64,000 nucleotides of DNA from Psychromonas marina (GTDB lineage: Bacteria; Pseudomonadota; Gammaproteobacteria; Enterobacterales; Psychromonadaceae): assembly GCF_030161115.1 (NCBI RefSeq), contig NZ_BSPQ01000013.1:124001-188000 (forward strand), in the 5' to 3' direction. The position numbers were made by a program, and so were the translations under genes. A model generated the notes under the pieces. It ran no database searches and was not told the origin of the DNA. It was given only the letters and a program-made list of their open reading frames with translations. Positions 34,569-43,698 of this stretch are shown piece by piece (within the stretch, counting starts at the first letter, position 1; each line of letters starts with the position of its first letter).

Positions 34569-34595
34569 ATTGATAATCACGTGTTGATTATCAAT
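34569..34595. promoter_or_regulatory. Inverted repeat upstream of mrcB (possible operator)
   Basis: ATTGATAATC (34569-34578) and GATTATCAAT (34586-34595) are perfect 10-base arms around ACGTGTT. Seen another way, it is two copies of TTGATWATCA, each itself nearly palindromic, 14 bases apart. Half-sites resemble Fur halves, but the spacing is wrong for a simple Fur box. It lies 68 bases before the proposed mrcB start, in the gap shared with the transporter gene. Confidence 0.5.
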
Positions 34596-34662
34596 TATGT
34601 TACCATGCCTAAAATCACCGCTTGATGCCGAAATTGGCAGATCACTTTGTTTGAGGTCCTCT

Positions 34663-36942
34663 TTGTCTAATATAAATAAAAACCGTTCTGCACTGTTTAA
34701 TAAAAAATTCTTTTTAATCACATTATTCAGTCTGCTTGTTACCTTCATCGTATTTCTTGTGTACTTAGATTCACAAATTCGTACGACCTTTGATGGCAAA
34801 AAATGGTCTATTCCCTCCACCGTTTATGCACGCGCATTAGAGATATACCCAGGCGCTCAGTTATCTGTGAAGGATCTTCAATCAGAGCTCACTTTACTCG
34901 GCTATCAGTTTGTCGAAAAAGTATCAAAACCAGGGCAAGCAGCGATCCAGGGTTCAAAGGTCACACTCTATACTAGCGGATTTCAGTTTCCTGATGGTCA
35001 TGAGCCTGCACGTAACATCACCTTACATTTTAAAAACGATCATATAGAGACTGTTAATAATGATGATGGGGTCTCTTTATTACGTTTAGCACCCGTCGTT
35101 ATCGGTGGTATTTACCCCGCACATAATGAAGATAGATTATTAGTACAATTAGATGAAGTACCAGCAAGCTTGGTTGCAATGTTAGTCGCGGTCGAAGACA
35201 GTGAGTTTTATGATCATTATGGTGTTTCTCCTCGCGGTATTGCCCGTGCTTTGGTCGCTAATATTAAAGGAGGCAGTATCTCCCAAGGTGCATCGACTCT
35301 GACGCAACAATTGGTAAAAAATTACTTTCTTAGCTCTGAAAAAACATTATCTAGAAAAGTGCAAGAAGCATTAATGTCGCTTTTACTCGAACTACATTTC
35401 AGCAAAAATGAGATTTTAGAAGGTTATATAAATGAAATCTACCTCGGCCAAGATGGTCCCCGTGCTATTCATGGTTTTGGGTTAGCGAGCCAATATTACT
35501 TCCGTCAACCTCTACAAGATCTATCACTTGAGCAACAAGCTTTATTGGTCACTCTGGTGCGAGGGGCAAGTTATTATAACCCTTGGCGACATCCACAAAG
35601 AGCTCAAGATCGTCGTGACTTAGTATTAGATATCACAGTACGTGAAGGAATGTTGGATGCCGATCTCGCCGCTTCGGCAAAAAAAGTACAGTTAAATTTA
35701 GGAGATAAAAGTAGTGTGGCGCGTAAACGTTACCCCGCTTACTTAGATCTTGTCCGTCGTCAGTTGAAACGAGATTATGATACAGAAGATCTTTCTTCTA
35801 ACGGTTTATCGGTATTTACTCACTTTGATCCATTAGTACAATCTAGTGCTGAAAATAGCTTGAGTAATATGGTTAGCAAACAGAAAAAAAGTGTCAATGG
35901 TAAAAATCTTGAGGGTGCTGTTGTTGTTACTCGCCCCAATACAGGTGCAGTGATTGCCGTGGTCGGTGGTAATGATGCTCGTTATGCTGGTTTTAATCGT
36001 GCAATCGATGCACAACGACAAGTCGGCTCATTAATCAAGCCTGCTATCTATCTCACTGCACTGCAAGATAGCGAACATTATAACCTTGCTTCGCGACTGA
36101 ATGATGATCAATACAGCTTACCACTGGATAATGGTGATGTTTGGACACCACAAAATTACGATAAACAGTTTCACGGTGATGTGCTGCTCTATAAAGCCTT
36201 AGCAAATTCTTATAATGTTTCTACAGCACGTTTAGGAAATACACTAGGGTTGCCTGAAATAATTAACACTATGCATAAATTGGGCGTTGAACAAGATATT
36301 TCAGCATTGCCCTCTCTTACGTTAGGCGCTGTTGCATTATCTCCCTTTGAAATGGCACAAATGTATCAAACCATTGCCGCAGAGGGCTTTTATACCCCAC
36401 TATTAGCCATAGATTCCGTGTCAGACGCCCAAGGAAATATGCTTACAAGGTATCCGTTACAAGTTGAACAACGTTTCGATAGTGCCACTATGTATATGCT
36501 ACGACACGCAATGCAGGCGGTAACACATGAAGGCACCGGTAAAGCGCTAGAGTGGTTGCTTCCCGATTTTTCTGTTGCCGGAAAAACCGGGACAACCAAT
36601 AACCTACGTGATAGTTGGTTTGCAGGTTTTTCGGGTGATATGATGTCAGTGGTTTGGTTAGGCAAAGATGATAATAGCAACACTGGGTTAACAGGTTCAA
36701 GTGGTGCACTGCGTGTCTGGTCAAATATTATCAAGCAACGTTCGCATCTTACGATCCAAAATATACCACCAGAAACGATTGATATAGGATGGGTAGACAA
36801 AGACACTGGCGTTGGCAGTCAAAAGTCGTGTCCTAACGCGATTCCATTACCCTTTTTAAAAGACACTGCGCCAGAGATTGAAATACATTGTAATCAAGGG
36901 GTAGAAAAAGTCCTCGGTTGGTTCAAAAATATATTAAATTAA
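34663..36942 (+). CDS. mrcB: Bifunctional penicillin-binding protein 1B
   Basis: A class A PBP, glycosyltransferase plus transpeptidase, for peptidoglycan synthesis. One N-terminal membrane helix (FFLITLFSLLVTFIVFLVYL) is followed by a UB2H-like region (WSIPSTVYARALEIYPG; LpoB docks on this domain in E. coli). The glycosyltransferase has AVEDSEFYDHYGVSPRGIAR and GASTLTQQLVKNYFLS. The transpeptidase has SLIKP (SxxK), SYN (SxN) and AGKTGTT (KTG). I take TTG at 34663 as start (GAGG six bases upstream, 759 residues); the ATG at 34597 has no ribosome-binding site and overlaps the inverted-repeat region. A cognate LpoB is at 19712. Confidence 0.93.
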   Translation: MSNINKNRSALFNKKFFLITLFSLLVTFIVFLVYLDSQIRTTFDGKKWSIPSTVYARALEIYPGAQLSVKDLQSELTLLGYQFVEKVSKPGQAAIQGSKVTLYTSGFQFPDGHEPARNITLHFKNDHIETVNNDDGVSLLRLAPVVIGGIYPAHNEDRLLVQLDEVPASLVAMLVAVEDSEFYDHYGVSPRGIARALVANIKGGSISQGASTLTQQLVKNYFLSSEKTLSRKVQEALMSLLLELHFSKNEILEGYINEIYLGQDGPRAIHGFGLASQYYFRQPLQDLSLEQQALLVTLVRGASYYNPWRHPQRAQDRRDLVLDITVREGMLDADLAASAKKVQLNLGDKSSVARKRYPAYLDLVRRQLKRDYDTEDLSSNGLSVFTHFDPLVQSSAENSLSNMVSKQKKSVNGKNLEGAVVVTRPNTGAVIAVVGGNDARYAGFNRAIDAQRQVGSLIKPAIYLTALQDSEHYNLASRLNDDQYSLPLDNGDVWTPQNYDKQFHGDVLLYKALANSYNVSTARLGNTLGLPEIINTMHKLGVEQDISALPSLTLGAVALSPFEMAQMYQTIAAEGFYTPLLAIDSVSDAQGNMLTRYPLQVEQRFDSATMYMLRHAMQAVTHEGTGKALEWLLPDFSVAGKTGTTNNLRDSWFAGFSGDMMSVVWLGKDDNSNTGLTGSSGALRVWSNIIKQRSHLTIQNIPPETIDIGWVDKDTGVGSQKSCPNAIPLPFLKDTAPEIEIHCNQGVEKVLGWFKNILN

Positions 36943-36978
36943 CGTAATACCACCCACAGATGTGATTAACAGAAGAAT

Positions 36979-37428
36979 ATGATGAAAAAAAACACCTTAC
37001 AGCAAATGAAAAAGTTATCGATACTCTCAGCCGCTTTACTATTAACGGCATGTCAAAGTATCCCAACAACACAACAAAGCAGTGAAACAAATACGCCAGT
37101 GAATAACAAAGAGGTACAAGTACAAACAAGACAACAAGTGCTTGAAGTTGATGATGTCAATCAACTATCCCCTGCCGTTAGTGGGCTGATATCACAAGCT
37201 GATGCACAAAAAAAGGCTGACAATAATATTGCGGCAATGCGTACTTTAGAGCGCGCAATTCGAATTGCACCAAGACACCCTGAAAGTTATTACCTGTTAG
37301 GAGAGTTACATTTTGCTGAGGGGAACCAAACTCAAGCTCGATCTCTTGCACAAAAAGCAATTAGCCTGGGTGCTACAGGCAAGGTTCGAAAACAATCTTT
37401 GCAACTGATCAGTAAAACGGAAAAGTAG
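36979..37428 (+). CDS. TPR-containing lipoprotein following PBP1B
   Basis: About 149 residues with a signal peptide and lipobox LTAC (KLSILSAALLLTACQS). After a Thr/Gln/Asn-rich linker, residues about 65-145 form one to two TPR-like units (QKKADNNIAAMRTLERAIRIAPRHPESYYLLGELHF, AEGNQTQARSLAQKAISLG; pattern ALA-x-P then YY-LG). Two adjacent ATGs (36979, 36982) are possible starts. It lies 36 bases after mrcB and is probably co-transcribed with it, so it may assist cell-wall synthesis (inference). Confidence 0.82.
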   Translation: MMKKNTLQQMKKLSILSAALLLTACQSIPTTQQSSETNTPVNNKEVQVQTRQQVLEVDDVNQLSPAVSGLISQADAQKKADNNIAAMRTLERAIRIAPRHPESYYLLGELHFAEGNQTQARSLAQKAISLGATGKVRKQSLQLISKTEK

Positions 37429-37457
37429 CTGTTTGTTAAATGACTATAACCTGAACG

Positions 37458-37482
37458 GGCCATCACCTCATTAGTGATGGCC
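37458..37482. terminator. Hairpin between convergent genes (probable bidirectional terminator)
   Basis: GGCCATCAC and GTGATGGCC form a perfect 9-bp stem with a 7-base loop, between the ends of the TPR lipoprotein gene (plus) and yegD (minus). T-rich bases follow only weakly. Confidence 0.6.
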
Positions 37483-37496
37483 AGCTTGTTTCGTAT

Positions 37497-38810
37497 CTAT
37501 GAAAATACGCGTTTAGCTTTTAATAAAGCACCAAACACAACAGAGCTAAAGGCATCTGCCACATTAATCTCTATTCTTGGGTAACGTGCCTTAAGGGCTT
37601 CTTGCACCAATGGTGAAAGCCCCATTCCACCTGTTAGGTAGATAATCTCAGGGTTTTGTTTTGCTTCTTCAATAGCTTCATCAATCATCACAAACATCTT
37701 TTCAAGCCATTTTTCCATGGTCTGTGCGACTTGATCGCGCTGGATATCAACACTTAAGGTTTTTTCAATAAACGGTAATGCTAAGTGACTTTGTGCTTGG
37801 TCGCTTAAATTTATTTTAGCTAACTCAACTGCGTGCATCAGCTGATGCGTTAAACGTTGCTTTTGTACACGCTGTAGACGCATTAAGGGTAACGGATCTT
37901 CGCTCTCAAAAAGGTACTCACTAATAGACTTAGCACGCGCTGGAGAATAAAAGTCTGTCATTTCAGGCATATTATCAATTGCATATACGCCAGAGAACAG
38001 CATGTTAGGAATCGCACGCCCTGTTGATGTGCGCCCTTCACGGCCAAATAGTGGAGAAACCACCCCGCTAGCTAAGTATTTATCACTGACGATACCGCCT
38101 TGGCGAATCCCTTTGGTTGAATAAATATCAGCATCACGATCAAGCTCATCGGCTTTCTCTTCACTCAATAGACAAAAAGTAACATCCGATGTACCACCAC
38201 CTAAATCGACAACCATCGCTTTGGTGGCTTGCTTAATCTGTTGTTCAAAGTGATACGCAGCAGCCAGGGGCTCATGAATAAACTCAACCTCAGTAAAACC
38301 GGCCTTGGTAGCAGCACGTAACATTAATGCTTCCGCTTGTTGGTTACCTAGCTCACCCATCGTTGAATGATAGTTAACAGGGCGTGCGATAACCGCTTTG
38401 TTGATGGTTGTAGTAAGCTGTTTTTCTGCACATTGCTTGAGGTAGGAAAGAAAGCGAATAACCAACGTTTCAAAGTTATCTAATAAACGTTTAGGAATTT
38501 TAGCGCCAAGAAAGTTCTTTGGGCTATTAACATAACGCCCTTCATGCGGTGTTAATAAAAAAGCGTTAAATCCTTGTTCACCAAATAAAATTTCACCCGA
38601 ATTTAGCATATCATTTAACGTTTGTTCGTTAGCCTGTGCATTGTTACTCATCGCTCCCGACTCATTATGTGCTAAATAGATGGCTGATCTTATTTTATAG
38701 GGGTTATCACTGTTTTCATCGACCACGACGAGTGTCGGTTCATTGTTAACCCAAGCGGCTACGGCACAATTACTTGTACCAAAATCAATACCAATAAAAT
38801 CGGCTGTCAT
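37497..38810 (-). CDS. yegD: YegD-type Hsp70-like chaperone
   Basis: A 437-residue actin/Hsp70-fold ATPase without the usual substrate-binding C-terminal domain. Phosphate-1 is FIGIDFGTSNCAVA, phosphate-2 is AMVVDLGGGTSDVTFCLL, and the adenosine motif is IIYLTGGMGLSPLVQEAL. VNSPKNFLGAKIPKR and KAVIARPVNYHSTMG match the YegD subfamily. The function of YegD in E. coli is not settled. It is monocistronic, with a hairpin downstream. Confidence 0.88.
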   Translation of the reverse strand: MTADFIGIDFGTSNCAVAAWVNNEPTLVVVDENSDNPYKIRSAIYLAHNESGAMSNNAQANEQTLNDMLNSGEILFGEQGFNAFLLTPHEGRYVNSPKNFLGAKIPKRLLDNFETLVIRFLSYLKQCAEKQLTTTINKAVIARPVNYHSTMGELGNQQAEALMLRAATKAGFTEVEFIHEPLAAAYHFEQQIKQATKAMVVDLGGGTSDVTFCLLSEEKADELDRDADIYSTKGIRQGGIVSDKYLASGVVSPLFGREGRTSTGRAIPNMLFSGVYAIDNMPEMTDFYSPARAKSISEYLFESEDPLPLMRLQRVQKQRLTHQLMHAVELAKINLSDQAQSHLALPFIEKTLSVDIQRDQVAQTMEKWLEKMFVMIDEAIEEAKQNPEIIYLTGGMGLSPLVQEALKARYPRIEINVADAFSSVVFGALLKAKRVFS

Positions 38811-39182
38811 ACTACTTCCTGATGCATAAAAATGGGGACGAGATTCTACCGCACCTGAAAATAAATGCCTAGTTTAGAGGCCTATTTATATCGATATTTA
38901 ATGATAATTTACAATTGTGTTGAACGCATAGGATAAAAAAGCCCGAGTAAAAAACTCGGGCAAAGCAAACAGGGAGTGGGATACATAAACCTTTTTGCAA
39001 AAGACAGCATATTGGTAGTTTGAGGTGATTCTAAAGCTTAAAAAAACAAGGATTTAAAGCCTACCACTCTAGAAAGCTGCTTCATGTCACTATTATTAAA
39101 GATCTATCTCACAAGAACCAGTCTCTGTCGCTTATATCAATTATAAGCACAGCTTATGAGTAACAAACTAAGGTTAGACTGC
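38811..39182. other. Intergenic region upstream of yegD
   Basis: About 370 bases without a gene. It contains the yegD promoter region on the minus strand and the terminator (38935-38961) of the gene ending at 39183. Confidence 0.5.
38935..38961 (-). terminator. Rho-independent terminator downstream of the 39183-39503 gene
   Basis: GCCCGAGT and ACTCGGGC form an 8-bp GC-rich stem with a 5-base loop, followed on the minus strand by six T. It lies about 220 bases past the stop codon of the 106-codon gene. Confidence 0.85.
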
Positions 39183-39503
39183 TTATAACGTTTCTAAACA
39201 ATCAGGTTCAGGCGCCAAACGTAAACGCGCCTCTTCTGAATCATAGAACTCTTTTTCTACCAACAATGTATTTAAGGTTTCAATATTAAATGTATCTGCT
39301 TGTAAGCCTTTTTCTAATCGTGTTAAACACGCTTTAATCGCAACATCTTCATCTGATGACAAGTACTCGCGGCATAAATAAAGTTGAGGAATAGCAAATG
39401 CAAACGCACATAACTGTGCAAGTTGCATCGCATCGTAAGGTTTGGTGAGTTGTAAAAGAGCAGCACTGGTAGTAATAGAAGACGCTTCAACACTTTTAGA
39501 CAT
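39183..39503 (-). CDS. Hypothetical acidic protein (106 aa)
   Basis: A cytoplasmic-looking acidic protein of 106 residues, with helices at about 12-50 (LLQLTKPYDAMQLAQLCAFAFAIPQLYL) and 55-100 (EDVAIKACLTRLEKGLQ, EKEFYDSEEARLRLAPEPD). There is no signal peptide and no motif I recognise. Codon use resembles the neighbours. It is transcribed alone on the minus strand with a terminator downstream. Confidence 0.7.
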   Translation of the reverse strand: MSKSVEASSITTSAALLQLTKPYDAMQLAQLCAFAFAIPQLYLCREYLSSDEDVAIKACLTRLEKGLQADTFNIETLNTLLVEKEFYDSEEARLRLAPEPDCLETL

Positions 39504-39641
39504 AAAAAATACTCTCTTAAAAAATAATTACTTTACAGTAAATGAGATCAATCCGCATAAGTATCTGCTTTAATTGTATTGGTTAAAAGAATAGCAAGCT
39601 ACGTTAGCCTGGTATTTCAATGCGTAATCGACTCTTTAAAA

Positions 39642-40031
39642 CTAGAGTACAAATGCACCAGCAAATGCAAAAAATGCGATGATAACAAAGAAAATCCATT
39701 GGAATAGCTTTAACAGGGGCTTCTTTATACCTGAATTAAGTGCGATAACAATTTGCCAGATTGCAAACAATAGATAGTTTAAAGCGATAAATAAACTTAA
39801 TGATTTAGCACTTTCGACAGGGAGAACTCCCAGTCCAGCTATTAATAACCCGACCGATGAAAGGAGCAAAAAAATCGACACATAATGAAAAACACTGTGC
39901 ATGACCTTTTTAGCCGATAATGAAAATTCAGCATTTAACATCGGCACGAGGAAGAGTTTTTGACCAATCAGCAAGTGACCAATCATCGTAAAAAAAGCAA
40001 ATATCCCAGAAGAGAGCAGTAATATATTCAT
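39642..40031 (-). CDS. Small four-helix membrane protein
   Basis: A 129-residue integral membrane protein with four hydrophobic helices at about 5-25, 48-68, 80-98 and 108-128. The first has histidine-containing text FFTMIGHLLIGQKLFL and the second region HSVFHYVSIFLLLSSVGLL. I recognise no family. It sits in a minus-strand run with two more membrane or nuclease genes. Confidence 0.7.
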   Translation of the reverse strand: MNILLLSSGIFAFFTMIGHLLIGQKLFLVPMLNAEFSLSAKKVMHSVFHYVSIFLLLSSVGLLIAGLGVLPVESAKSLSLFIALNYLLFAIWQIVIALNSGIKKPLLKLFQWIFFVIIAFFAFAGAFVL

Positions 40032-40099
40032 GTTAATTCCTTATAAGATGAATGGTTTGATTAATAGATCATTTACTTCCACTTCAATAGCTTAATTCC

Positions 40100-40660
40100 C
40101 TAAGCCTGAAATGACTCGATTAAGCCAAAAACAACAATCACCCACCCTAGCCCACCGAGTAATAAACAACTGTAATTTAAAAAGCTAAATTGGTTATTTG
40201 AATCTCCCTGCAGATCGCCACATATTCCGTTAACAACCAACTGCATATGGTATAAAACCCATGTGATGATTGGTAATGCGACAAAAGAGAAAAGATCACT
40301 GAACGGCCTGCCTATTTCATTAACCGATAATTGGTTAAAGAAATATGAACAAACACTGACGCCGACAAAAATTGTTGCGTAATGCGTAAAGTTGTAACGT
40401 GTCGTATTAAATTTTTCATTATATTCACGACTAAAAATAGAAAATAATGCATGTGCAAAGAAGATAGGAAATAATCCGCGCATCACCGGCCACTGCGTCC
40501 CACCACTGCGAAGGCGATATAGGTCCCAATGTTTATAAAACCAGTAAATACTATAAACACCCAAGGTACCAACAAATAACGTCACAAACTTAGTCGGTGA
40601 AACCACGTAAAACCGTTGCTGAATAGCGTTAGTTGATGCTTCAGGTCGTTCTTCAGTCAT
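40100..40660 (-). CDS. Multi-pass membrane protein of unknown function
   Basis: A 186-residue protein with four or five hydrophobic segments. The block VSPTKFVTLFVGTLGVYSIYWFYKHWDLYR resembles DUF4234-like proteins (short helix, GxYxIYWFY, basic segment), with RSGGTQWPVMRGLFPIFFAHALF following. No catalytic residues are evident. It lies 38 bases downstream of the 3'-5' exonuclease gene on the same strand. Confidence 0.72.
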   Translation of the reverse strand: MTEERPEASTNAIQQRFYVVSPTKFVTLFVGTLGVYSIYWFYKHWDLYRLRSGGTQWPVMRGLFPIFFAHALFSIFSREYNEKFNTTRYNFTHYATIFVGVSVCSYFFNQLSVNEIGRPFSDLFSFVALPIITWVLYHMQLVVNGICGDLQGDSNNQFSFLNYSCLLLGGLGWVIVVFGLIESFQA

Positions 40661-40698
40661 TGTAACTTCCTATTTAATTACTTTTTAATATTAACCTA

Positions 40699-41289
40699 CT
40701 AGGTTCTGCTCAACTGCGCAATTGAGTTAGCGACACAGATAGCAGCATGCGCATCATTTGCGGCATATTGAATTTGGCTTTTTTTCAACGGATATGCACC
40801 CCAGTTTGACTTTTGTGCGCCTTTAGCAAGGCGCTTGTTAAGTATTAAAGCAACCGCGGCACGCGCACCCACCGTATTCTTTTCTCCAATCAAATGCTTT
40901 AACTGAACGGACAGATCCTCTGTATTAACCAAGGCGATTGAGAGCTTATTACGCAGCTCATTATTATCACCTTTAATACCAAAACCTACCTTTTTTATTT
41001 TAGCATTCTCCAGTAACATGCCAGCGACTTTTAGTGCAGCAGGAAATCGAGTTGGAAAAAGATAGCCCTTTGTTGCAGTCGCAAGTTGGATTAATGTAGG
41101 CCCAGGGCTAACCTGACCTTTACGAAAAATAGGTTTCGTCTCAGTATCAAAACCCAGACAGTATTCATTTTGTAAGGCATTTAATGCACGTTGTGCATCT
41201 TGCTCATTTTCAATGATGTTAATATCATCAAACGCTAAACCATCATACAAAGGATATGCGCGAATTTGTTCTTTTGTTGGACGTTGCAT
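40699..41289 (-). CDS. 3'-5' exonuclease domain protein (DEDDy type)
   Basis: A 196-residue RNase-D-like nuclease from the ATG at 41289 (AAGAGAG upstream; TTG at 41307 possible). ExoI motif CLGFDTETKP (D and E metal ligands), ExoII region KVGFGIKGDNNELR, and ExoIII with YAANDAHAAICV (Y-x3-D, so DEDDy) are present. There is no HRDC domain, so it is not RNase D itself; it resembles the short WRN/YgdP-like exonuclease proteins. It lies 20 bases after the TauE-like gene. Confidence 0.85.
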   Translation of the reverse strand: MQRPTKEQIRAYPLYDGLAFDDINIIENEQDAQRALNALQNEYCLGFDTETKPIFRKGQVSPGPTLIQLATATKGYLFPTRFPAALKVAGMLLENAKIKKVGFGIKGDNNELRNKLSIALVNTEDLSVQLKHLIGEKNTVGARAAVALILNKRLAKGAQKSNWGAYPLKKSQIQYAANDAHAAICVANSIAQLSRT

Positions 41290-41309
41290 GAAAGCTCTCT
41301 TATTCAAAA

Positions 41310-42113
41310 CTAAATAATTGTACTTAACATTTTAATACTTAATGTAATGAGCAATAACGAAAATATCTTTTTTAAGGTCTGTACAGGCAGTCGGTGGGCA
41401 AGTTTTGCCCCATAGGGCGCGGTCAAATAACTGCTAACAGCAATCAGAAACACAGCAGGAAGATAAATAAAGCCAAGCGTGTAATTATCTACTGAACTAC
41501 TTGACCAACCGTTGACCAGATAACCCACACTACCCGCGATTGAAATTGGCAATCCAATGGCTGCGGATGTCCCCACTGCTTTTTTAATATCAATATTCCT
41601 CGATACTAAATAAGGGACGGTTAATGACCCGCCACCAATTGAAACTAAGGCCGACACAGCACCAATCCCAGAGCCAACAAAAAACACCTCTTTTTTTCCT
41701 GATATCTGCTTATTAGCTTGCGGCTTTTTACTGATGAACATCTGCACGGAAACAAACGCCATAAAACAGGAAAAAAACAACGCTAAATAAAGTGAGTTAA
41801 TTTGTGATGCGATAAAGGTAGCAAAAAATGTCCCTATAATAACACCAGCAGTTATCCCCTTTACAATATCCCAGGCAACACTACCTCGAGCATGGTGTGA
41901 TTTCATACTCGAAAATGAAGTAAAAATAATAGCCGCCATTGATGTTCCTAACGCTAGGTGTACCACCTGCTCTGTGGGTACTCCTTGCGAGACGAACAAG
42001 GTTGTCAGAACAGGCACCATTATTCCACCACCACCAACACCTAATAACCCTGCAACAACCCCGACAAAGGATCCAAGCAGTAAAAGAGATAAAACCATTT
42101 CGATATCTAACAC
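41310..42113 (-). CDS. TauE/SafE family sulfite exporter-like membrane protein
   Basis: A 267-residue inner-membrane protein with about eight hydrophobic segments in two repeats. Each repeat has the family's glycine-rich motif: VVAGLLGVGGGGIMVPVL near the start and VSALVSIGGGSLTVPYLV in the middle. The family exports sulfite, sulfoacetate or other organosulfur anions, but single members are hard to assign. The start is GTG at 42113 with GAGG five bases upstream. The exonuclease gene is 20 bases downstream. Confidence 0.9.
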   Translation of the reverse strand: MLDIEMVLSLLLLGSFVGVVAGLLGVGGGGIMVPVLTTLFVSQGVPTEQVVHLALGTSMAAIIFTSFSSMKSHHARGSVAWDIVKGITAGVIIGTFFATFIASQINSLYLALFFSCFMAFVSVQMFISKKPQANKQISGKKEVFFVGSGIGAVSALVSIGGGSLTVPYLVSRNIDIKKAVGTSAAIGLPISIAGSVGYLVNGWSSSSVDNYTLGFIYLPAVFLIAVSSYLTAPYGAKLAHRLPVQTLKKIFSLLLITLSIKMLSTII

Positions 42114-42625
42114 ACTAACCTCATTCTGACGTTTACTTATAACAATTAGTATTTAATCCTATTGTCTGCTCACCTACACCTATTTAATTGGCAGTGAATT
42201 CATACAAACAGATAATTTTTGTAACGTGACTTGCAAATAAAGCACCTTAACAAATAAACGTATTTTTTATAAGTCACTAATTCTAATCAACAAATGTTTA
42301 TTTGATTTATACGTATGCTTTTCGTTTCAAATCCAAACTTATAGAGGTTACTGGGTAATCTATTTGAGGTTCTTTGTCAGCGGTTTCCGTGTGATGTTTA
42401 TTGCAACCCACCTTCGAGTTATCTAGGCGATAAATTCAATAAATGTTATAACTGTGCTTTATCTGGTTAGCTCATTAGTGATTGACGCATTTTACCTGTA
42501 ACCGTTATACCGCAGTATATTTTGGTGCAGGCGTCAGGTTTTGTTGCTTAGGTAGCGTGCCATTGTTCTCTGGCTTAGTGCGTCATATAGGGTGGTCTAC
42601 AATGATAGTTAACTATGTAGTTGCG
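42114..42625. other. Intergenic region with no recognised gene
   Basis: About 510 bases. The plus-strand frame at 42482-42769 runs antisense into the GNAT gene and has no ribosome-binding site. Base composition in 42340-42620 is somewhat less AT-rich than in other gaps, so a decayed gene is possible, but I could not read one. Confidence 0.4.
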
Positions 42626-43069
42626 TTATTTAATCAGTTTATTCACGCAAACCATCATCTCAATATTAAGCCCTTTTTTAATATACTTAGCCCGCCTTGC
42701 GATGAGAAAGTTGGGCACCGTTTTCGGGGTAGCAATCATGAATCCAGCATGCTGATAAAAACGAGTTAAATGCTGATGAGGTAAACAAAACACGGCAGGA
42801 TGCTGTGCTGGTAGATTTTCAATCATATAACTGAGCAGTTGCCGTCCTAGGTTATTCCCCCTTAAGCAAGGCAAAACTTGCATCCCACGCAGGATACAAA
42901 CACCTTCTTCCAAAGCGAGCCTAAGCACTGCAACGAGTTTATTTTCATCCATAACGTAGAAGACTTCATCGGCTGGACTAACGTCCCCTCCGTAACCACA
43001 CTGCAGATAAAAATCGGATAACTCATTCAGTGCATTTGCTTTCGCTTTTAAAAAAGTAAGAGAGGCCAA
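42626..43069 (-). CDS. GNAT-family N-acetyltransferase
   Basis: A 147-residue GNAT enzyme. VFYVMDENKLVAVLRLALEEG forms the central strands, GMQVLPCLRGNNLGRQLLSYM is the acetyl-CoA loop (RGNNLGRQL), and HLTRFYQHAGF the C-terminal motif. The acceptor is unknown. It lies 11 bases downstream of the CDGSH gene on the same strand, so the two are probably co-transcribed. Confidence 0.85.
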   Translation of the reverse strand: MASLTFLKAKANALNELSDFYLQCGYGGDVSPADEVFYVMDENKLVAVLRLALEEGVCILRGMQVLPCLRGNNLGRQLLSYMIENLPAQHPAVFCLPHQHLTRFYQHAGFMIATPKTVPNFLIARRAKYIKKGLNIEMMVCVNKLIK

Positions 43070-43080
43070 CTTAATACTCG

Positions 43081-43320
43081 TTACGTTTTATTATGGCTGC
43101 CATCACAATTGGGTTGTGAAAGCGTTTGTTTACAGCCACAAAGAAATATCTTTTTCGACTCGGTTGCGGTAAATCTAACCGGTGAGAACTCGGTTCCTCG
43201 ATGAGCACCATCACAAAAAGGTTGCTTTGCACTTTTACCACAAGAGCACCAAGCATAATTTTTACCCGCTTCAACGTCAACTGCAAAAGGGGTATCCGAT
43301 GCGCGTACTGGTTCTGCCAT
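43081..43320 (-). CDS. Double CDGSH iron-sulfur protein
   Basis: A 79-residue protein with two CDGSH-type [2Fe-2S] sites: CSCGKSAKQPFCDGAH (C25, C27, C36, H40) and CGCKQTLSQPNCDGSH (C61, C63, C72, H76). Both have the complete three-Cys/one-His ligand set. Members act in redox or iron-sulfur handling. The first residues MAEPVRASDTPFAVDVEAGK are a typical N-terminal strand. It is followed closely by a GNAT gene. Confidence 0.95.
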   Translation of the reverse strand: MAEPVRASDTPFAVDVEAGKNYAWCSCGKSAKQPFCDGAHRGTEFSPVRFTATESKKIFLCGCKQTLSQPNCDGSHNKT

Positions 43321-43698
43321 AATATTTCTCCATCAATAAAAGTTGTCATCACAGCTTAACGAAATCATTAAGCAAACAGTCCTGTTAGTTACTGAATCGG
43401 TTATTAGCCTGAAAGTAACCTCAATTCCGGGTAAGTAAACCGATCCAACAACTGACCCAGATATGAAATGAAGTATATAACTACATTAACTTTTTAAAAT
43501 AACAAATTGTTGAGTTTGAAAGGCACTAGCGTATCTGTATCACAAAAAAATATGCAGGCGACTATCCGCCCTATACCACATAAACATTCCATTATTCCAA
43601 TTCATCTCACTATAAATTTCGATGATTCGCAAAATACTCATCTCAAACTATGCTAGTTATTGGAAAATAATTTCGTTTATAAACAAGGAATCACTGCT
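43321..43698. other. Intergenic region between CDGSH and DUF302 genes
   Basis: About 380 bases between divergent genes. It should hold both promoters. I see no other structure that I can support. Confidence 0.4.

Noticed and set aside
42482-42769. 95-codon plus-strand frame
   Set aside because: It overlaps the GNAT gene in antisense, lacks a ribosome-binding site and matches no family.
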